A stretch of DNA of 64,000 nt from Choristoneura fumiferana. Its lineage: Eukaryota; Arthropoda; Insecta; Lepidoptera; Tortricidae. The stretch is taken from the NCBI RefSeq assembly GCF_025370935.1, contig NC_133490.1:9753141-9817140 (forward strand), in the 5' to 3' direction. Under the pieces are notes generated by a model. It saw only the letters and a program-made list of their open reading frames with translations. It was not told where the DNA came from and made no database searches. Positions 30,073-41,299 of this stretch are shown here, piece by piece; positions within the stretch are counted from its first letter, which is position 1; each line of letters starts with the position of its first letter. The translations under genes and the position numbers were made by a program.

Positions 30073-30273
30073 TTATTTGATGTAGCTTGATGCATGGTCT
30101 CGCCGCGCATGAAACGAATGTGATAAACATTCAATGTTCGCGCCGTCGTGGTCGACACATCCGCAGTAAAAGCACATTCCTCGATCACGTACAATAAGCC
30201 GCAATGTGGATTTATGTCGCACATAAATTGCTAAATAATGTGTTGGAATTTTCATTCTACACCCACTCGTCAC
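30073..30273 (-). CDS. Unidentified open frame with Cys cluster
   Basis: A minus-strand frame from an ATG reads MTSGCRMKIPTHYLAIYVRH, then DRGMCFYCGCVDHDGANIEC, then ends HASSYIK stop. The CxxCxC-D-H spacing is suggestive of metal binding but matches no family I can name. There is no splice border that joins it to the host exons. It may be a chance frame. Confidence 0.2.
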   Translation of the reverse strand: MTSGCRMKIPTHYLAIYVRHKSTLRLIVRDRGMCFYCGCVDHDGANIECLSHSFHARRDHASSYIK

Positions 30274-30489
30274 GGGAAAGAGATGTTATATTAGAGTTAT
30301 TTGAAAGTGCATAGCAACAAAAATTATAACTGTTTTTATTTTATCACTAGCTGTTGCCCACGACACGACTCCATCCGTGTAGAATTCGTTTACCGCTATC
30401 CCGCGGGAACTATGCAATTTTCCGGGATAAAAACCGTCCTATGTCCTTCGCTGGGTCTCAAACTATCTGTATACGTATCGGTGGGTGTG

Positions 30490-31150
30490 TTATGATCGGT
30501 ATAAAAATATGTAGTTTATATATTTTCATTTGATATAACACCATTTGACATATTCCCAAAGGGTATAATCGCTCATTTTATATAATAAATGTTTGGTATA
30601 ATATTAAAATATCTATTTTTACTTTGTATAATTATCATTTGGTATAACTATTATTTCTTATAACCATCATATTCTATAATTCTCATTTGGTATACAGCCA
30701 CATTATATAACTATCTAAGCAAGGCATTAATTATATCCGTTCTGTTACAAAAAAAAACCTACTTAGCCTTCTGAACCTAACCAACCCACTCGCTTCTGCT
30801 CAGTCTCATCATGCTCGCTCGCTTCGCTCGCTCACCGCCCCATAATTTAACATTTAAGCGTTATATCATTAGTTTATTATAGGAAATATGCATTCTATTT
30901 AAAGTATATTATATTAAATGTTATGCGATGTAATGATTATTATATAAAGCCATAATTATATCATTTGTAAATAGGAAATATGCATTCTATTTAAAGTATA
31001 TTATATTAAATGTTATGCGATGTAATGATTATTATATAAAGCCATAATTATATCATTTGTAAATATATTATTTGTTATTATACGATTCAAAAATTATATC
31101 AAATGAGAGTTATTGCGACTAAAATTATATAAAAAAAATATAGCCGTCGT
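30490..31150. repeat. TATAA-rich element inside Helitron
   Basis: ATTTGGTATAAC-like words recur many times at the left (30520-30715), and their reverse complement (TATATCAAATGAGAG) recurs near the right end, so the block is loosely inverted. The centre has CGCTCGCTTCGCTCGCTCAC. It looks like an insertion of unknown class. Confidence 0.5.
30879..31062 (+). repeat. Exact 92-bp tandem duplication
   Basis: Units 30879-30970 and 30971-31062, both beginning ATAGGAAATATGCATTC and ending ATCATTTGTAA, with no difference seen. Recent duplication or a collapsed/expanded array. Confidence 0.95.
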
Positions 31151-31317
31151 TACGCAAAAAGACTTTTAAAGTTTCGTATTTATAATATTAGTGGAACTAC
31201 CTCTTACCCTCTCTCTTTGCTGGCGTTACCTGTTAAGAATTAAGCACACAGCAGACTACCAAGAGACACATTATGATGGAGCGTAGTACACACGCGTTTT
31301 TTTCTTTGTTTTCTTTT

Positions 31318-31835
31318 TTAGGGTTCCGTAGCCAAATGGCAGAAAACGGAACCCTTATGGATTCGTCATGTCTGTCAAAGCCACTTTTTTCCGAAACTAT
31401 AAGAACTATACTGTTGAAATTTGGTAAGTAGATGTAAGTATTCTGTGAACCGCATTAAGATTTTCACACAAAAATAGAAATAAAACAATAAATTTTGGGG
31501 GTCCCAAGTATACTTACACTGAAATTCAAAAATTTTTTTTCATCAAACCCATACGTGTGGGGTATCTATGGATAGGTCTTCAAAAATGATATTGAGTAGT
31601 GAGAGATACTGAATAGTTTGCGCGAGAGACACTTCCAAAGTGGTAAAATGTGTGTCCCCCTCCCCTTCCCCTGTAACTTTTAAATAAGAGAATGATAAAA
31701 TTAAAAAAAATATATGATGAACATTGCATGCAAACTTCCACCGAAAATTGATTTGAACGAGATCTAGTAAGTAGTTTTTTTAATACGTCATAAATCGTAA
31801 ACCGCAATTTACCTTTCATTCAATTAACTCAAATA
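31318..31835 (+). repeat. Dispersed repeat (AGGGTTCCGTAGCC)
   Basis: Starts AGGGTTCCGTAGCCAAATGG and CGGAACCCTTATGGATTCG, related at its terminus to repeat G but different internally (GGGGTCCCAAGTATACTTAC). Confidence 0.55.
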
Positions 31836-31847
31836 TAAAAAAATACA

Positions 31848-31975
31848 GTTTAAGCAGGTCATCCGTCCATATCGTTGGTGGACGTCCTACGCTGTGCTTG
31901 CTGATCCGTGGTCTCCACTCCAGAACTTTTCGGTCCCAACGACCATCGATGTCCGTGCTGTATAACAGCCTGCCT
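31848..31975 (-). repeat. RTE 3' fragment, minus
   Basis: CAGGTCATCCGTCCATATCG, TGGTGGACGTCCTACGCTG and CTCCACTCCAGAACTTTTCG are the reverse complement of the LEWRP...GRRR...TTDDL region of the RTE subfamily. Confidence 0.6.
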
Positions 31976-32069
31976 GCACATTATAGCCACTTCAACGAAC
32001 TAATTTGAATAGAATCGAATAGAATAGAAAAAATATATTTTTGAACAACTACGAGTACAGCTAATAATA

Positions 32070-32210
32070 CAGCTAAACAAAAGCAAAAAAAATACAAAAA
32101 TATTTATTTGCTTAATGATTCACAAGTTATAAGTATAGTTATGCCCAGCGGACCCCAAACTAGGCTGAGCCTGTATCTTGGGACCCTGGAGTGCAATATG
32201 TGAAATGAAA
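32070..32210 (-). repeat. LINE 3' end, minus
   Basis: On the minus strand CCCAAGATACAGGCTCAGCC, TAGTTTGGGGTCCGCTGGGC and AAGCAAATAAATATTTTTG (AATAAA signal). Followed by a GT microsatellite. Confidence 0.6.
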
Positions 32211-32298
32211 CAATACAAAAGAATCAGAATAAAACCTAATTTAGTCCAGAAAACCTAAATTACATTAAAAATAAAAAAGACGACAAGTGCGCAAGTCT

Positions 32299-32299
<1 letters not shown>

Positions 32300-32365
<66 letters not shown>
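32300..32365 (+). repeat. (GT)n microsatellite
   Basis: About 30 GT units, with single GCG interruptions near both ends. Confidence 0.95.
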
Positions 32366-32368
<3 letters not shown>

Positions 32369-32889
32369 AGTATGTGTATCTGTATCTGCAGATGTGTGCC
32401 AGCAGGAGAAAGAATTATCTGACAAGAAGTAAGGCCTCTGTGTCTTTATAAGATAGTGAGAGCAGCCACCTTTTTACGATCACTTTAACTTTATCAGTCG
32501 TGCAGTATTGCATCCTATGTATTTTTTGCAGATATTATTATATATTCGCCGGTGCATATACTTTGGCGCGCGCTTAGCCAGGGCTGATCTGTAACTAGGT
32601 AAAGGGACTCGAAACACACGTTTGGCCAGATGTTCTGAGTAGATAGGTCAATTTATAACCAAACAATAAACATATACATATGTAGTTGATATAAAAAGGA
32701 CACCCCTCAGCATGTATCATGGCCATGGCACGCGATGCCACGACGCTGATTTTCAGTGGGTCCACAGCAACTTAAAACTAAACCAAGTTAGACAAACACA
32801 AGATGATACATGACATACAATTAAACCTAAAAAGAGAGAGAGCTTTGCTTGGCTGTCGGTAACCCCCTTCTATATACTATATACTCCTT

Positions 32890-33620
32890 CTATATACTCA
32901 GTGACAGTCAACAGCCCTAAAGGCGCTCACATCGCCAAAAGGTTGACTCAAGACTGATCTATAATGGAGTACAAGCACTAAACAAGTTTGGCAGACGCAA
33001 TAAAGTGAGACTGGTTTGGATCCCAGGACACAAAGGCTTCATCGGAAATGAAAAAAAGCCGATGAGCTAGCAAGGGAAGGGTCATGAACAAAAACATAGG
33101 CCCGAGCCGTATGTGGGACTTTCACAGGGTACCATGAAGAATGCCATAAACGACCACACCACACTTAAACACCAACAAGAGTGGAAAACACTGGAAGGTC
33201 TAAAGCATTCAAACGATTCATCGAAAATGTCAGCACAAGCTGGACTAAAAACTCTGGACACTCAGTAGGAAACAACTCCGACATAATCGTCGGGGCATTC
33301 ACAGGTCACTTCAATACTAAACACATACTAGTAAAGATGGACTACAGGACAATGAAGTCTGTAGAATATGTGGCGAGGGAAGACGAAACAATGGAACCAC
33401 ATTATGTGTGAATGTGACGCCCTCGCCAGATCAAGAATGAGACTCTTTGGCGACGGATACCCCGCACCAGGAGACTTTAAGGCACTACACTACCGCTACG
33501 TCAGATCATCCAATTTATGGACGAGGTGATAAAGGCAATAGAGTAAGTGCGAAAGGAGGGAATACACACAAAGATCCCTACGGTCGAAGTGTATCCGCAA
33601 GGACCCCTAAGCATAAGATA
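32890..33620 (+). pseudogene. Non-LTR retrotransposon: RNase H domain and C-terminal zinc knuckle, decayed
   Basis: In plus orientation the sequence reads (after one frame change) NKFGRRNKVRLVWIPGHKGF, IGNE and ADELAREGS, the WxPGH...GNExADELAR core of ribonuclease HI domains in I/R1/LOA-type non-LTR ORF2 proteins. Further on are VGAFTGHFNTKHILVKM, CRICGEG and, in a neighbouring frame, CECDALARSRMRLFGDG, the Cys-rich C-terminal knuckle. A stop follows at about 33528. At least four frame breaks are needed, so it cannot be active. The reverse transcriptase part is missing. Confidence 0.75.
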
Positions 33621-33966
33621 AGATTTAAGATAACCCCCTTCTTCTCGTACTTCTATCTTCCTGTTTTCATTAATTATATTGTTATTAAAGTATAGAATAT
33701 GAACGATTTCATATTTTTAGACACAATCCGACCGTCATCATGACTCAATATTACGCAACTTCACAATAAATGCTAAAGCTTCAATCCCATTAACTGCCAG
33801 GAATGCGTGTAAATCTGCGCTTGCACGTACACTAAATCACTGAATAGCCGGCACTGGCGTGTAATGAGCATTGTTTTACTAAATGTATGTTAACGTCGCT
33901 GAAGTATGTTGATCTTAATGGGGTCGCCATTCATGCGGGATTACTGTGATTTTAATGTATTTTTCA

Positions 33967-34470
33967 TCACACTTGCTCGTAAACAGTGTCGTAACATGCA
34001 GGCTACCTTGGTTGCAACCCCCCAAATAAAACCCTCGACCTTTATGTGCTTCTCATGAAACCCGTGGTCGGTAAATGAGTCATTTCCCTCACTAATTTTG
34101 TTGTCATGAAGCCCAAGGTCGGTAAATGAGTGTGATACTGCATGGCGTGCAGCAGCGCCTGCAGGAGCGCGGCGCGCGCACGTCGGGCGGCATGGTCAGG
34201 CTGGGGTAGGGCTAGGGCGCGCGGAGGCTGGCGCTGCCAGAGCGTAGTCAGCGTATCGGCAATTTAAAAAAAAAAAAGTTTTCTTTTACAAATATACAAT
34301 TTTACTCGCAATGTGATGAAAACATTGTATGTCGCACGGGAGGTACTAGAATTACGAACATCGACTCATTAAAGCCCTCAGTCTCGACTTCGGAATTCTA
34401 ATAGACTCTCGTTCGTAATTCCTTGTTTACCGCCCTTAAGACACAATGTACTATTAACATTATCATACCT
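33967..34470 (+). repeat. Dispersed repeat (GCTCGTAAACAGTGTCGTAA), third copy
   Basis: Same family as 13436-13865. This copy is longer, with GGTCGGTAAATGAGT twice (around 34067 and 34120) and a very GC-rich centre (GCGGCGCGCGCACGTCGGGC near 34170). Confidence 0.6.
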
Positions 34471-34829
34471 GACTGCCGAGTAAACTGAATCACGCACCAA
34501 CCAAGGTATCCTTTTCATACTTAATCAATTTCGCTATAATTTATTTGTCAATTGTATGATTTTAATGTTGTATCTGTTTGATCAGCAGTAGATAGTATTG
34601 CTAATAGTAAATAAAATATTACTTTACGTAAACTTGTTATAAAAATGTGTTAAATTTCCCAGTAATTACTTTTTGGTTTTAGCCAGTCTGTAAAATGGAA
34701 TATTCTAGTAGCCTTTGATTTATCGACAATAGTGGGAAAAAAATCACACAATACGAGTACTTACTTTTTTTTAATAGGCTCTAATAGAGAGCTACATAAT
34801 GTGTCTAAACTCCGTCTAGCCCTGATAAA

Positions 34830-34945
34830 CCTGCTAATCCTGCCGTGGTGCCCCTGGTGTTGCAGGTGTCTATGGGCGGTGTTGATCTCTTACCATCAGG
34901 AGACCCACTTGCTCGTTTGCCATCCAGTCGAATAAAAAAACATAT
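34830..34945 (+). repeat. Retroposon 3' end (GATCTCTTACCATCAGGAG family)
   Basis: CTGGTGTTGCAGGTGTCTAT, GATCTCTTACCATCAGGAGA and GCCATCCAGTCGAATAAAAA. The 3' part of the element seen whole at 36880-37172. Confidence 0.7.
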
Positions 34946-35027
34946 TTTTTATCCCCTGACCTAAGCAAACCAACAAACAAATATTACACGTTATACAAAG
35001 TGTCATGAAATTATTCCAGAGCCACAA

Positions 35028-35242
35028 CTAGCTGGTGCCTGCGACTCCGTCCGCGTAAATTTCGTTTATCGCTATCCCCCAGGAACATTGCAATTTTACA
35101 GAATAAAAACTGTCCTATGTTCTTCCCCGAGCCTCAAATCATCCGTATACCAAATTTTATCTAAATTCGTTTTCCGGTTTAGACGGGAAAAGATTACAAA
35201 CAAACAGACTTACAAACTTTCGTATTCATAACATTAGTGGGA
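35028..35242 (-). mobile_element. Helitron-like element, subfamily 2
   Basis: The minus-strand start TCCCACTAATGTTATGAATA and end AGGCACCAGCTAG|T. The interior carries TTTTCCGTCTAAACC-type sequence shared with 42207-42414 and 56469-56684. Non-coding. Confidence 0.75.
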
Positions 35243-36205
35243 TATTTCAGAAGACGGTTCATTTGACTGGACACTCCTATAAAGGTTCTGTAGATTTTTT
35301 TATTCACATTGCAGTCACGTTGTTTACTTTTAACATCGATCAATGTATGAAATCATTTGGTAACGTCACTGAAAAAAAAACCGAAGCAAGTACTGAAATA
35401 TTTCTGAGTTAATTTAAAAAATATAAAAACAAAATTGGTAAGTACTTTTCTCTGTTCTAGATCGTGGTTGTCTAGACGGTAATCAATAAAATAATTACAT
35501 CCGACGTGGAATTATTTATTTTTTTTAATTTATTTTTAACTAGTGCAACAAACAGTTTCAATAAATCTTGGCACATTACCATTTTCTATTTCCAATGTAC
35601 TTTTAGTACCGTGAAAAATACTGATACGAAAATATATTCAAGATTTTTTTTATTCTTCATTCGTCCTAATAATTTCAAGTAAAATACATCTTAAACCCGC
35701 GACATGGTGAGTCAAATAAATCACAACACCATTGTCTCGAAAAAACAGTTAATAAAATAGCAAATAACGCTCATAATAAAGATCATTCAACCTAATCTGT
35801 TTTATTTCGAGCAGCTTGATTCTGTTATTTCTGGCGGGAACGTGTAGGTAAACTAAATGATCGCGAGTGGTATCACATTTTTTGGATTACAGAGAAAATA
35901 TAATTAAATTTTAATAGTGTTATTGGGAGCAACGTCTCTGTCTTGGCAATACACAATGCGAATTGAAAATCTACTCTGTACAGGCTATAGATACTGTGAT
36001 CTGACTCCGTAATAACTCGATGCCCACCGAGTTGTCACAACTTCGTTTACTTATTTGCATACATACACTTAAATAAATAAATATGGCCGGGGGGTCCTAT
36101 CCCAAATCGGCATATTCAGTCACGAGCGCAAATGTCGTCGTGATGTTACTTCAATCATCTGTAAACACCTAAAAGATGTCAAGGCCTATTAAGTATTAAT
36201 TTATT
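35243..36205. other. Unassigned AT-rich sequence
   Basis: No gene or well-defined repeat. A LINE 3'-like scrap with GGTCCTATCCCAAATCGGCA lies at 36090-36140 (minus). Confidence 0.35.
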
Positions 36206-36211
36206 TACTTA

Positions 36212-36430
36212 CTAGCTTTTGCCCAGGCTTCGCCCGCGTAGAATGCGGTTACCGCGCGCTGTTCCCTCGGGAACTGTGCATTTTTTTTCGGGATAAAAAG
36301 TAGCTTATGTTACTCTCGGGCCCATAAACTAACTATATACCAAAAATCACGTCGATCCGTCACTCCGTTTCGACGTGAAAGACGCACAAACATACAAACA
36401 CACTTTCGTATTTTATAACATTAGTATGGA
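36212..36430 (-). mobile_element. Helitron-like element, complete
   Basis: Minus-strand 5' end A|TCCATACTAATGTTATAAAA and 3' end with hairpin CGCGGGCGAAGCCTGGGC + AAAAGCTAG|T, i.e. TC start, CTAG end and insertion between A and T. At 219 bases it has no Rep/helicase and is non-autonomous. Best reference copy in the window. Confidence 0.85.
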
Positions 36431-36879
36431 TTTGCATACACACTCTTACATCAATCATTACAGGTAGGTATATAATCTTCCTTAATATTTATTCTTTTTG
36501 TAAGTAAATTACGAATAATGTGACGCCCTTGTGGATTCACCCAGAGCACAGAGGAACAAATCTGTTACATCGATATTATTGTCTAACTCTTTGTTATTTC
36601 ACTGATATTAGGTAAAAATGTACATGAACATATTGCGTAGTTTACTCTTTAATTTTCCTGAAGGAAGGTTTCCATGATCAATGAAAAAAAAATGTGATAT
36701 TTTTTGTGCGGTCAGTCATACAGTGATACTGTTTTCGAATATTGAAAATGGGCTTTACAAGGGACAATTTAATCCCCTATTAAATTTACGAGTATTTTTG
36801 TAACACGGTGAATACATACCTAAACAAACAACAATAGTAGATTGATAAACGAAGGTTGTAATTGATCATTTGCACTCGA
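36431..36879. other. Unassigned AT-rich sequence
   Basis: Nothing recognised beyond short simple repeats. Confidence 0.35.
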
Positions 36880-37172
36880 TTTGAACACACAATGCAGGTG
36901 GTAGGACCTTGTGCAAGGTCCGCCCGGATTGCTACCACCATCTTGCTCGCTAATCCTGCCGTGAAGCAGCAGTGCTTGCACTGTTGTGTTTCGGCGTGGA
37001 GAGTAAGACAGCCGGTGAAATAACTGGCACTTGAGGTAAGTATTCCATCTTAGGCCTCTAGGTTGGCAACGCATCTGCAATACCCTGGTGTTGCAGTTGT
37101 CTATGGGCGGTGGTGATCTCTTACCATCAGGAGACCCACTTGCTCGTTTGCCATCCAGTCGAATAAAAAAAA
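36880..37172 (+). mobile_element. Retroposon, about 290 bases, complete 3' end
   Basis: Begins around GCAGGTGGTAGGACCTTGTG and ends GCCATCCAGTCGAATAAAAA with an A tail. The inverted copy at 57605-57885 is colinear. Contains GGACCTTGTGCAAGGTCC, a short palindrome. No tRNA-like boxes; a LINE 3' end or a SINE of another type. The antisense frame across it is not considered coding. Confidence 0.7.
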
Positions 37173-37889
37173 AATTGTACTTTTCATCACAAATGCGAGG
37201 AAATAAAGAAAAACCGTTATGAATGTATACACAATTTGTAACAGAGCTGTAGAAAATGTGTCGCGCCAAACTGTCTTTTTTTTTTAATGGCCTCGCGCTC
37301 TTTGGCTTTGACACATTCAGCCAGCACTGGCCAGCAGCATTATGCCAGCATGGAGGTTTGGAGGTAAGTATTACGCATTACAATCTCCTTGTTTACCAAT
37401 TCGTACAAAGGAGCACCACTCGATTTTTAAATTTACTTACATCACAAAAAATGAAAATTTACAACATGGATTTCAAGTTAAATGCAACCTACTTTCAGAG
37501 ATTAAGTGATGAGCATTTTAATCTTTACCCAATAAAAATTAATGCCCTTCCCAATAGCTTCCATGCCTAAAATTAAACGCTTTTAACACATTCCATTCAA
37601 AACTAAACGACGCACGTAAGACCGACTAACAGTTCTGATTCTTTAATCCTTGTAATACAGTGAATCCCGGTCTTTACCCAATGAAATGATTTCGACACGG
37701 TTGTTAGCAGGTCGATAAATCTTCGTCTGTGGCACCATTTTTCTGCATCTGAGTTTAACTGATTTTTGTTAAGGCCGCGGTCTGTTGTAAGCGGACCAAT
37801 TTAACTAATTTAAGTTGTTATTTTATTATGTAAGGTTAGCTGTTGTAATTATTTATTATGTGTGTATCGTTTATGTGTGTATCGATAAA

Positions 37890-38190
37890 GCCGTGGTGGC
37901 CTAGTGGTTTGACCTATCGCTCTCATCAACAGAGGGTCGTGGGTTCAAACCCCGGCTCGCACCTCTGAGTTTTTCCGAAAATCATGTGCGGAATTACATT
38001 TGAAATTACCAGAGCTTCGCGGTGAAGGAAAACATCGTGAGGAAACCTGCATTATCCTGCGAAGCAATCAATGTGGTGCTGTGAAGTTCCCAATCCGCAC
38101 TGGGCCCGCGTGGGAACTAGGCCCAAGCCTCTTGTTCCGAGAGGAGGCCTTGTGCCCAGCAGGTGGGACGTATATAGGCTGGATGGTGTG
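37890..38190 (+). mobile_element. SINE-A, full length
   Basis: Box A TGGCCTAGTGG, box B GGTTCAAACCC, complete body and GGCTGGATGGTG end with a degraded tail. The two small frames across it derive from the SINE. Confidence 0.88.
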
Positions 38191-38364
38191 TATCTATATT
38201 TTAAAGCAAACAAATCTAAACCTCATCAACAACATTACATAAAAAGATGCAAGTCTTCTAACGTAGTGCTCATACTGCAAAGAAGTTTTGAGATACAATG
38301 TTAAAACAAGTAGGTTATTTTAGTCAGTACCGGGGAGTGTCCATGCAGTTTCTAGGAGTTGGCA

Positions 38365-38425
38365 ACACTGTAAGGAAGGCCTATATCCAACAGTGGACGC
38401 CCTACGGCTCAATGATGATGATAGC
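38365..38425 (+). repeat. RTE 3' end scrap
   Basis: AAGGCCTATATCCAACAGTG, GACGCCCTACGGC and (ATG)n, the last codons and tail of the RTE family. Confidence 0.65.
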
Positions 38426-38682
38426 CGTGCAATGGCCAAGTTATTTACGTGTACCTGTTCCCCGCTCTATCGCTCGACCCAAAACCCCTTACCCTTAAAG
38501 AACAACACCACGACGGACCATACCCGTAGAGATTTACGGACCCGGATCTATTTTCATTAAATAAATTTAATTTTAATTTGGAGCGCGATTTCGTATAGAC
38601 TTAATCTGTGTTCCCGCGAATGATTTTTTTGTGCTCAAGCACGTAGTTTACGTGTTATTTATGTGACTTCACCCTAAAAATG

Positions 38683-38866
38683 ATCGCGCGCTGTCCCCTC
38701 GGGAACTGTGAATTTTTCCGGGATAAAAGTAGCCTATGTCACTCTAGGGCCCATAAACTATCTTTATGACAAAAATCACGTCGATCCGTGGCTCCGTTTC
38801 GACGTGAAAGACGGACAAACATACACACAAACACACACACTTTCGCATTTATAATATTATATTTAC
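38683..38866 (-). mobile_element. Helitron-like element, 3' end missing
   Basis: The minus strand starts with AATATTATAAATGCGAAAGT and reaches GTTCCCGAGGGGACAGCGCG, but the GC-rich terminal hairpin and CTAG are gone. Confidence 0.75.
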
Positions 38867-38901
38867 ACATCGCGAACATACACTTGCAAAGAAATTGAAA
38901 G

Positions 38902-39020
38902 GTGTGTGAAGTTTCCAATTCACACTGGGCTTGCGCGGGAGTTACAGCACAAACACTCTCATTTTGTGAGGAGGCCTTCAGCCCGCAGTGGTTATAGGCC
39001 GATATGATGAGTGATGACCA
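38902..39020 (+). repeat. SINE-A 3' half, diverged
   Basis: GTGTGTGAAGTTTCCAATTC, CACTGGGCTTGCGCGGGAG and GGCCGATATGATG. Confidence 0.7.
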
Positions 39021-39044
39021 TTGAGTTGTGTGGGCTTGTCAAAG

Positions 39045-39830
39045 TCAAAATAGCTTGATTTAAATACATAATGTCACAATTAGTTAGTTTTTATTTTATT
39101 TCTCTTTTATTGTTTTTATTTTTTTCATTTATTTTATTGATTTTTTGTTTTATTTGGGTAGTTTAGTTATATATTTATTTGAGTACTGTACTGTTTTATT
39201 TCATTTGATTTAGTATTGTTTTTGTTTTTTTTTTAATTGAAATTTGGCATGTGATGTACTTTATTTGAATATATATGTTATAAGAAGTACATATAAATGT
39301 CAAAAAACCTATACCACCAATTTATAAAAACCTCTGTTAAGAAGAATCCAGTACTTTTGAAATTTAATAGGGTACGAGTATATGTTTTTCAAAACAGATC
39401 CACAATGTCATTCGACTGATATGAATCACCCTGTATTATAACGAATACAAAGTATGTTTGAGATCGAGTGAAATGTCAACGGCCGCAGTAAGGAAGCTGT
39501 AAATCATGGCCAGTGATGCGCGAGCGCCACCACGCCTGATTTCAGATATACATTATATACATTTGTATAGTTATAGGTATGTATAGTTAATTGTGTATAT
39601 TATATACATAAATCTGCATTAATTGTATAAGACGCGCGCTCGATCTGAATCCGCTTTACAGTACCTGCTTTAAGCATTTATTTTGATCCAACCTTATAGG
39701 TACATAGCGTATTTTCGATAGAACAACGTCATATAAGTAATCTCATTTTTACTCTCTATTTTCGATGTTTAGGCAATTATGCCCTTGCAGCCTTGTAATA
39801 CCAAAGGTAAAATGTAGTGAAAATATTCAT
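39045..39830. other. T-rich and AT-rich sequence
   Basis: Starts with a GTCAAAGTCAAAATAG LINE tail scrap, then a T-rich stretch of about 170 bases. TATA-rich simple sequence near 39545-39625. No gene seen. Confidence 0.4.
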
Positions 39831-39834
39831 TATG

Positions 39835-40025
39835 CCGGAAGACGTCCACTGCTGAACAAAGGCCTCTCCCTTAGAAAGCCACAATGAATGAAAACTCGCC
39901 ACTTACATCCATCGGTTTCCCGCAACTCTGACGATGTCGTCAGTCCACCTGGCGGGAAGCCGCTTCGTCTTCCGGTTCGTGGTCGCCACTCGAGGACTTT
40001 TTTCTCCCAACGGTTATCTGTTTTT
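39835..40025 (-). repeat. RTE 3' fragment, minus
   Basis: GGAAGACGTCCACTGCTGAA, AACTCGCCACTTACATCCAT and GACGATGTCGTCAGTCCACC are the reverse complement of the W(M)DDIVRVAGSRW...VQQWTSSG end. Confidence 0.7.
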
Positions 40026-40049
40026 CAGCGATGCGCGAGTGAAAATATT

Positions 40050-40135
40050 ACCGTTGATCCGTCGCTCCGTTTCGACGTGAACGACGGACAAACATACAAA
40101 CAACACACCTTTCACATTTATAATATTAGTATGGA
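40050..40135 (-). mobile_element. Helitron-like 5' end
   Basis: The minus strand starts TCCATACTAATATTATAAAT and reaches CACGTCGAAACGGAGCGACG, where it meets the RTE fragment. Confidence 0.7.
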
Positions 40136-40175
40136 TAGGAGTAATAGGATTACGACGTCTCATAATTAAATTTCT

Positions 40176-40300
40176 GAGGCCATAATGTCTAACGCGCGGA
40201 CGCTTGCCATCGCATTCATTATTTGTTTCATGGTGTAAGATGGTGACAGAAAGAGATGGTGAGAGCGATGGCAAGAGCCCGCGCGTAAGAATAGGGCCTC
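40176..40300. mobile_element. Foldback MITE (GAGGCC...GGCCTC)
   Basis: GAGGCCATAATGTCTAACGC and the right end GCGTAAGAATAGGGCCTC are reverse complements with few mismatches, continuing through CTTGCCATCGC/GCGATGGCAAG. 125 bases. Confidence 0.75.
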
Positions 40301-40521
40301 TGATGCAGGGCCCCAAAATGATCCAAACACTCTCTTATTACCTTGGCAATAGAGTCGTGTGTAAATCATTTGAGCCCCGTCCCTGCTCATCTACTTCTGC
40401 TACTGACTGTTACCAGAATCAACGCCGTAATATAACATATAGAGCATTGTACTAACATTTAGTTTTAGATAGGGCTCATAACTAAATCTGTTTAAACTTC
40501 AAACATCTGTACTCCTGTGAT

Positions 40522-40823
40522 ATCATCATCATCCCAGGCCTATATACGTTCCCACTGCTGGGCACAGGCCTTCCTCTCAAACAAGAGGCTAGGGCCATAT
40601 TACCACGCGGGCCTAGAGCGCGATTGGGAACTTCACACCACCATTGAATTGCTTCGCAGGTTTGTGCAGGTTCCTTCACGATGTCTTTCCTTCACGCATA
40701 GCTCGTGGTAAATTTCAAATGTAATTCCGCACATGAATTTCGAAAAACTCAATGCGAGCCGGGGTTTGAACCCACGACCCTCTGCTTGAGAGGCGATAGG
40801 TCAAACCACTAGGCCACCACGGC
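40522..40823 (-). mobile_element. SINE-A, full length, minus
   Basis: From the ATCATCATC tail to the head with box A TGGCCTAGTGG and box B GGTTCAAACCC on the minus strand. Several single-base deletions in the body. Confidence 0.87.
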
Positions 40824-41049
40824 ATACACGGCCTGTAATATATCTTATAGTTATTATTCTGTCATCTGGTCACTTCACAGACGGATTGAATAATAGTTTT
40901 TATCTAAAATGAAAATTGTGCCAACATCATTGCGATACGAGTACCTACTGGTATTAGTAAAGTCACAACGCACATATGAATTTTGCATTTATTAAAGCCA
41001 CTTTCTGTTTTTGATTGAATAGTTTCTCCATTTCTTCCCTTCATTATTG

Positions 41050-41215
41050 CCATCATATCAGCAGTAGCACGTCCACTCTGTAGGCCTCCCGAAAACCTCC
41101 AGTTGCGTTGGTTGGAAGCGGTTTGCATTTGCGTGAACCCGAAGCTTTAACCAGGTCATCCGTTCATCTTGTTGGTGGACGTCCTACGCTGCGCTTGCCG
41201 ATCCACGGATCGCGG
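41050..41215 (-). repeat. RTE 3' fragment, minus
   Basis: ATCATATCAGCAGTAGCACG, CTCCAGTTGCGTTGGTTGGA and AACCAGGTCATCCGTTCATC; same subfamily as 15248-15400 and 31848-31975. Confidence 0.65.
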
Positions 41216-41299
41216 GATCTCTTCCCGTGTGTCATAAAAGATGAGTAAAGGACCTGGCGTCAGATTGGGCAGCAGCGCTTTCTACCGCCAAACATGAAC

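Larger units (their letters stand above)
30347..31197 (-). mobile_element. Helitron-like element split by an insert
   Basis: The minus-strand 3' end (GGGCAACAGCTAG|T, at 30347-30480) and 5' end (CCACTAATATTATAAATACG, at 31153-31197) belong to one Helitron subfamily, as at 35028-35242, but are 0.67 kb apart. Confidence 0.65.

Noticed and set aside
36820..37314. 164-codon minus-strand frame
   Set aside because: Antisense to a 290-base retroposon present again, inverted, at 57605-57885.
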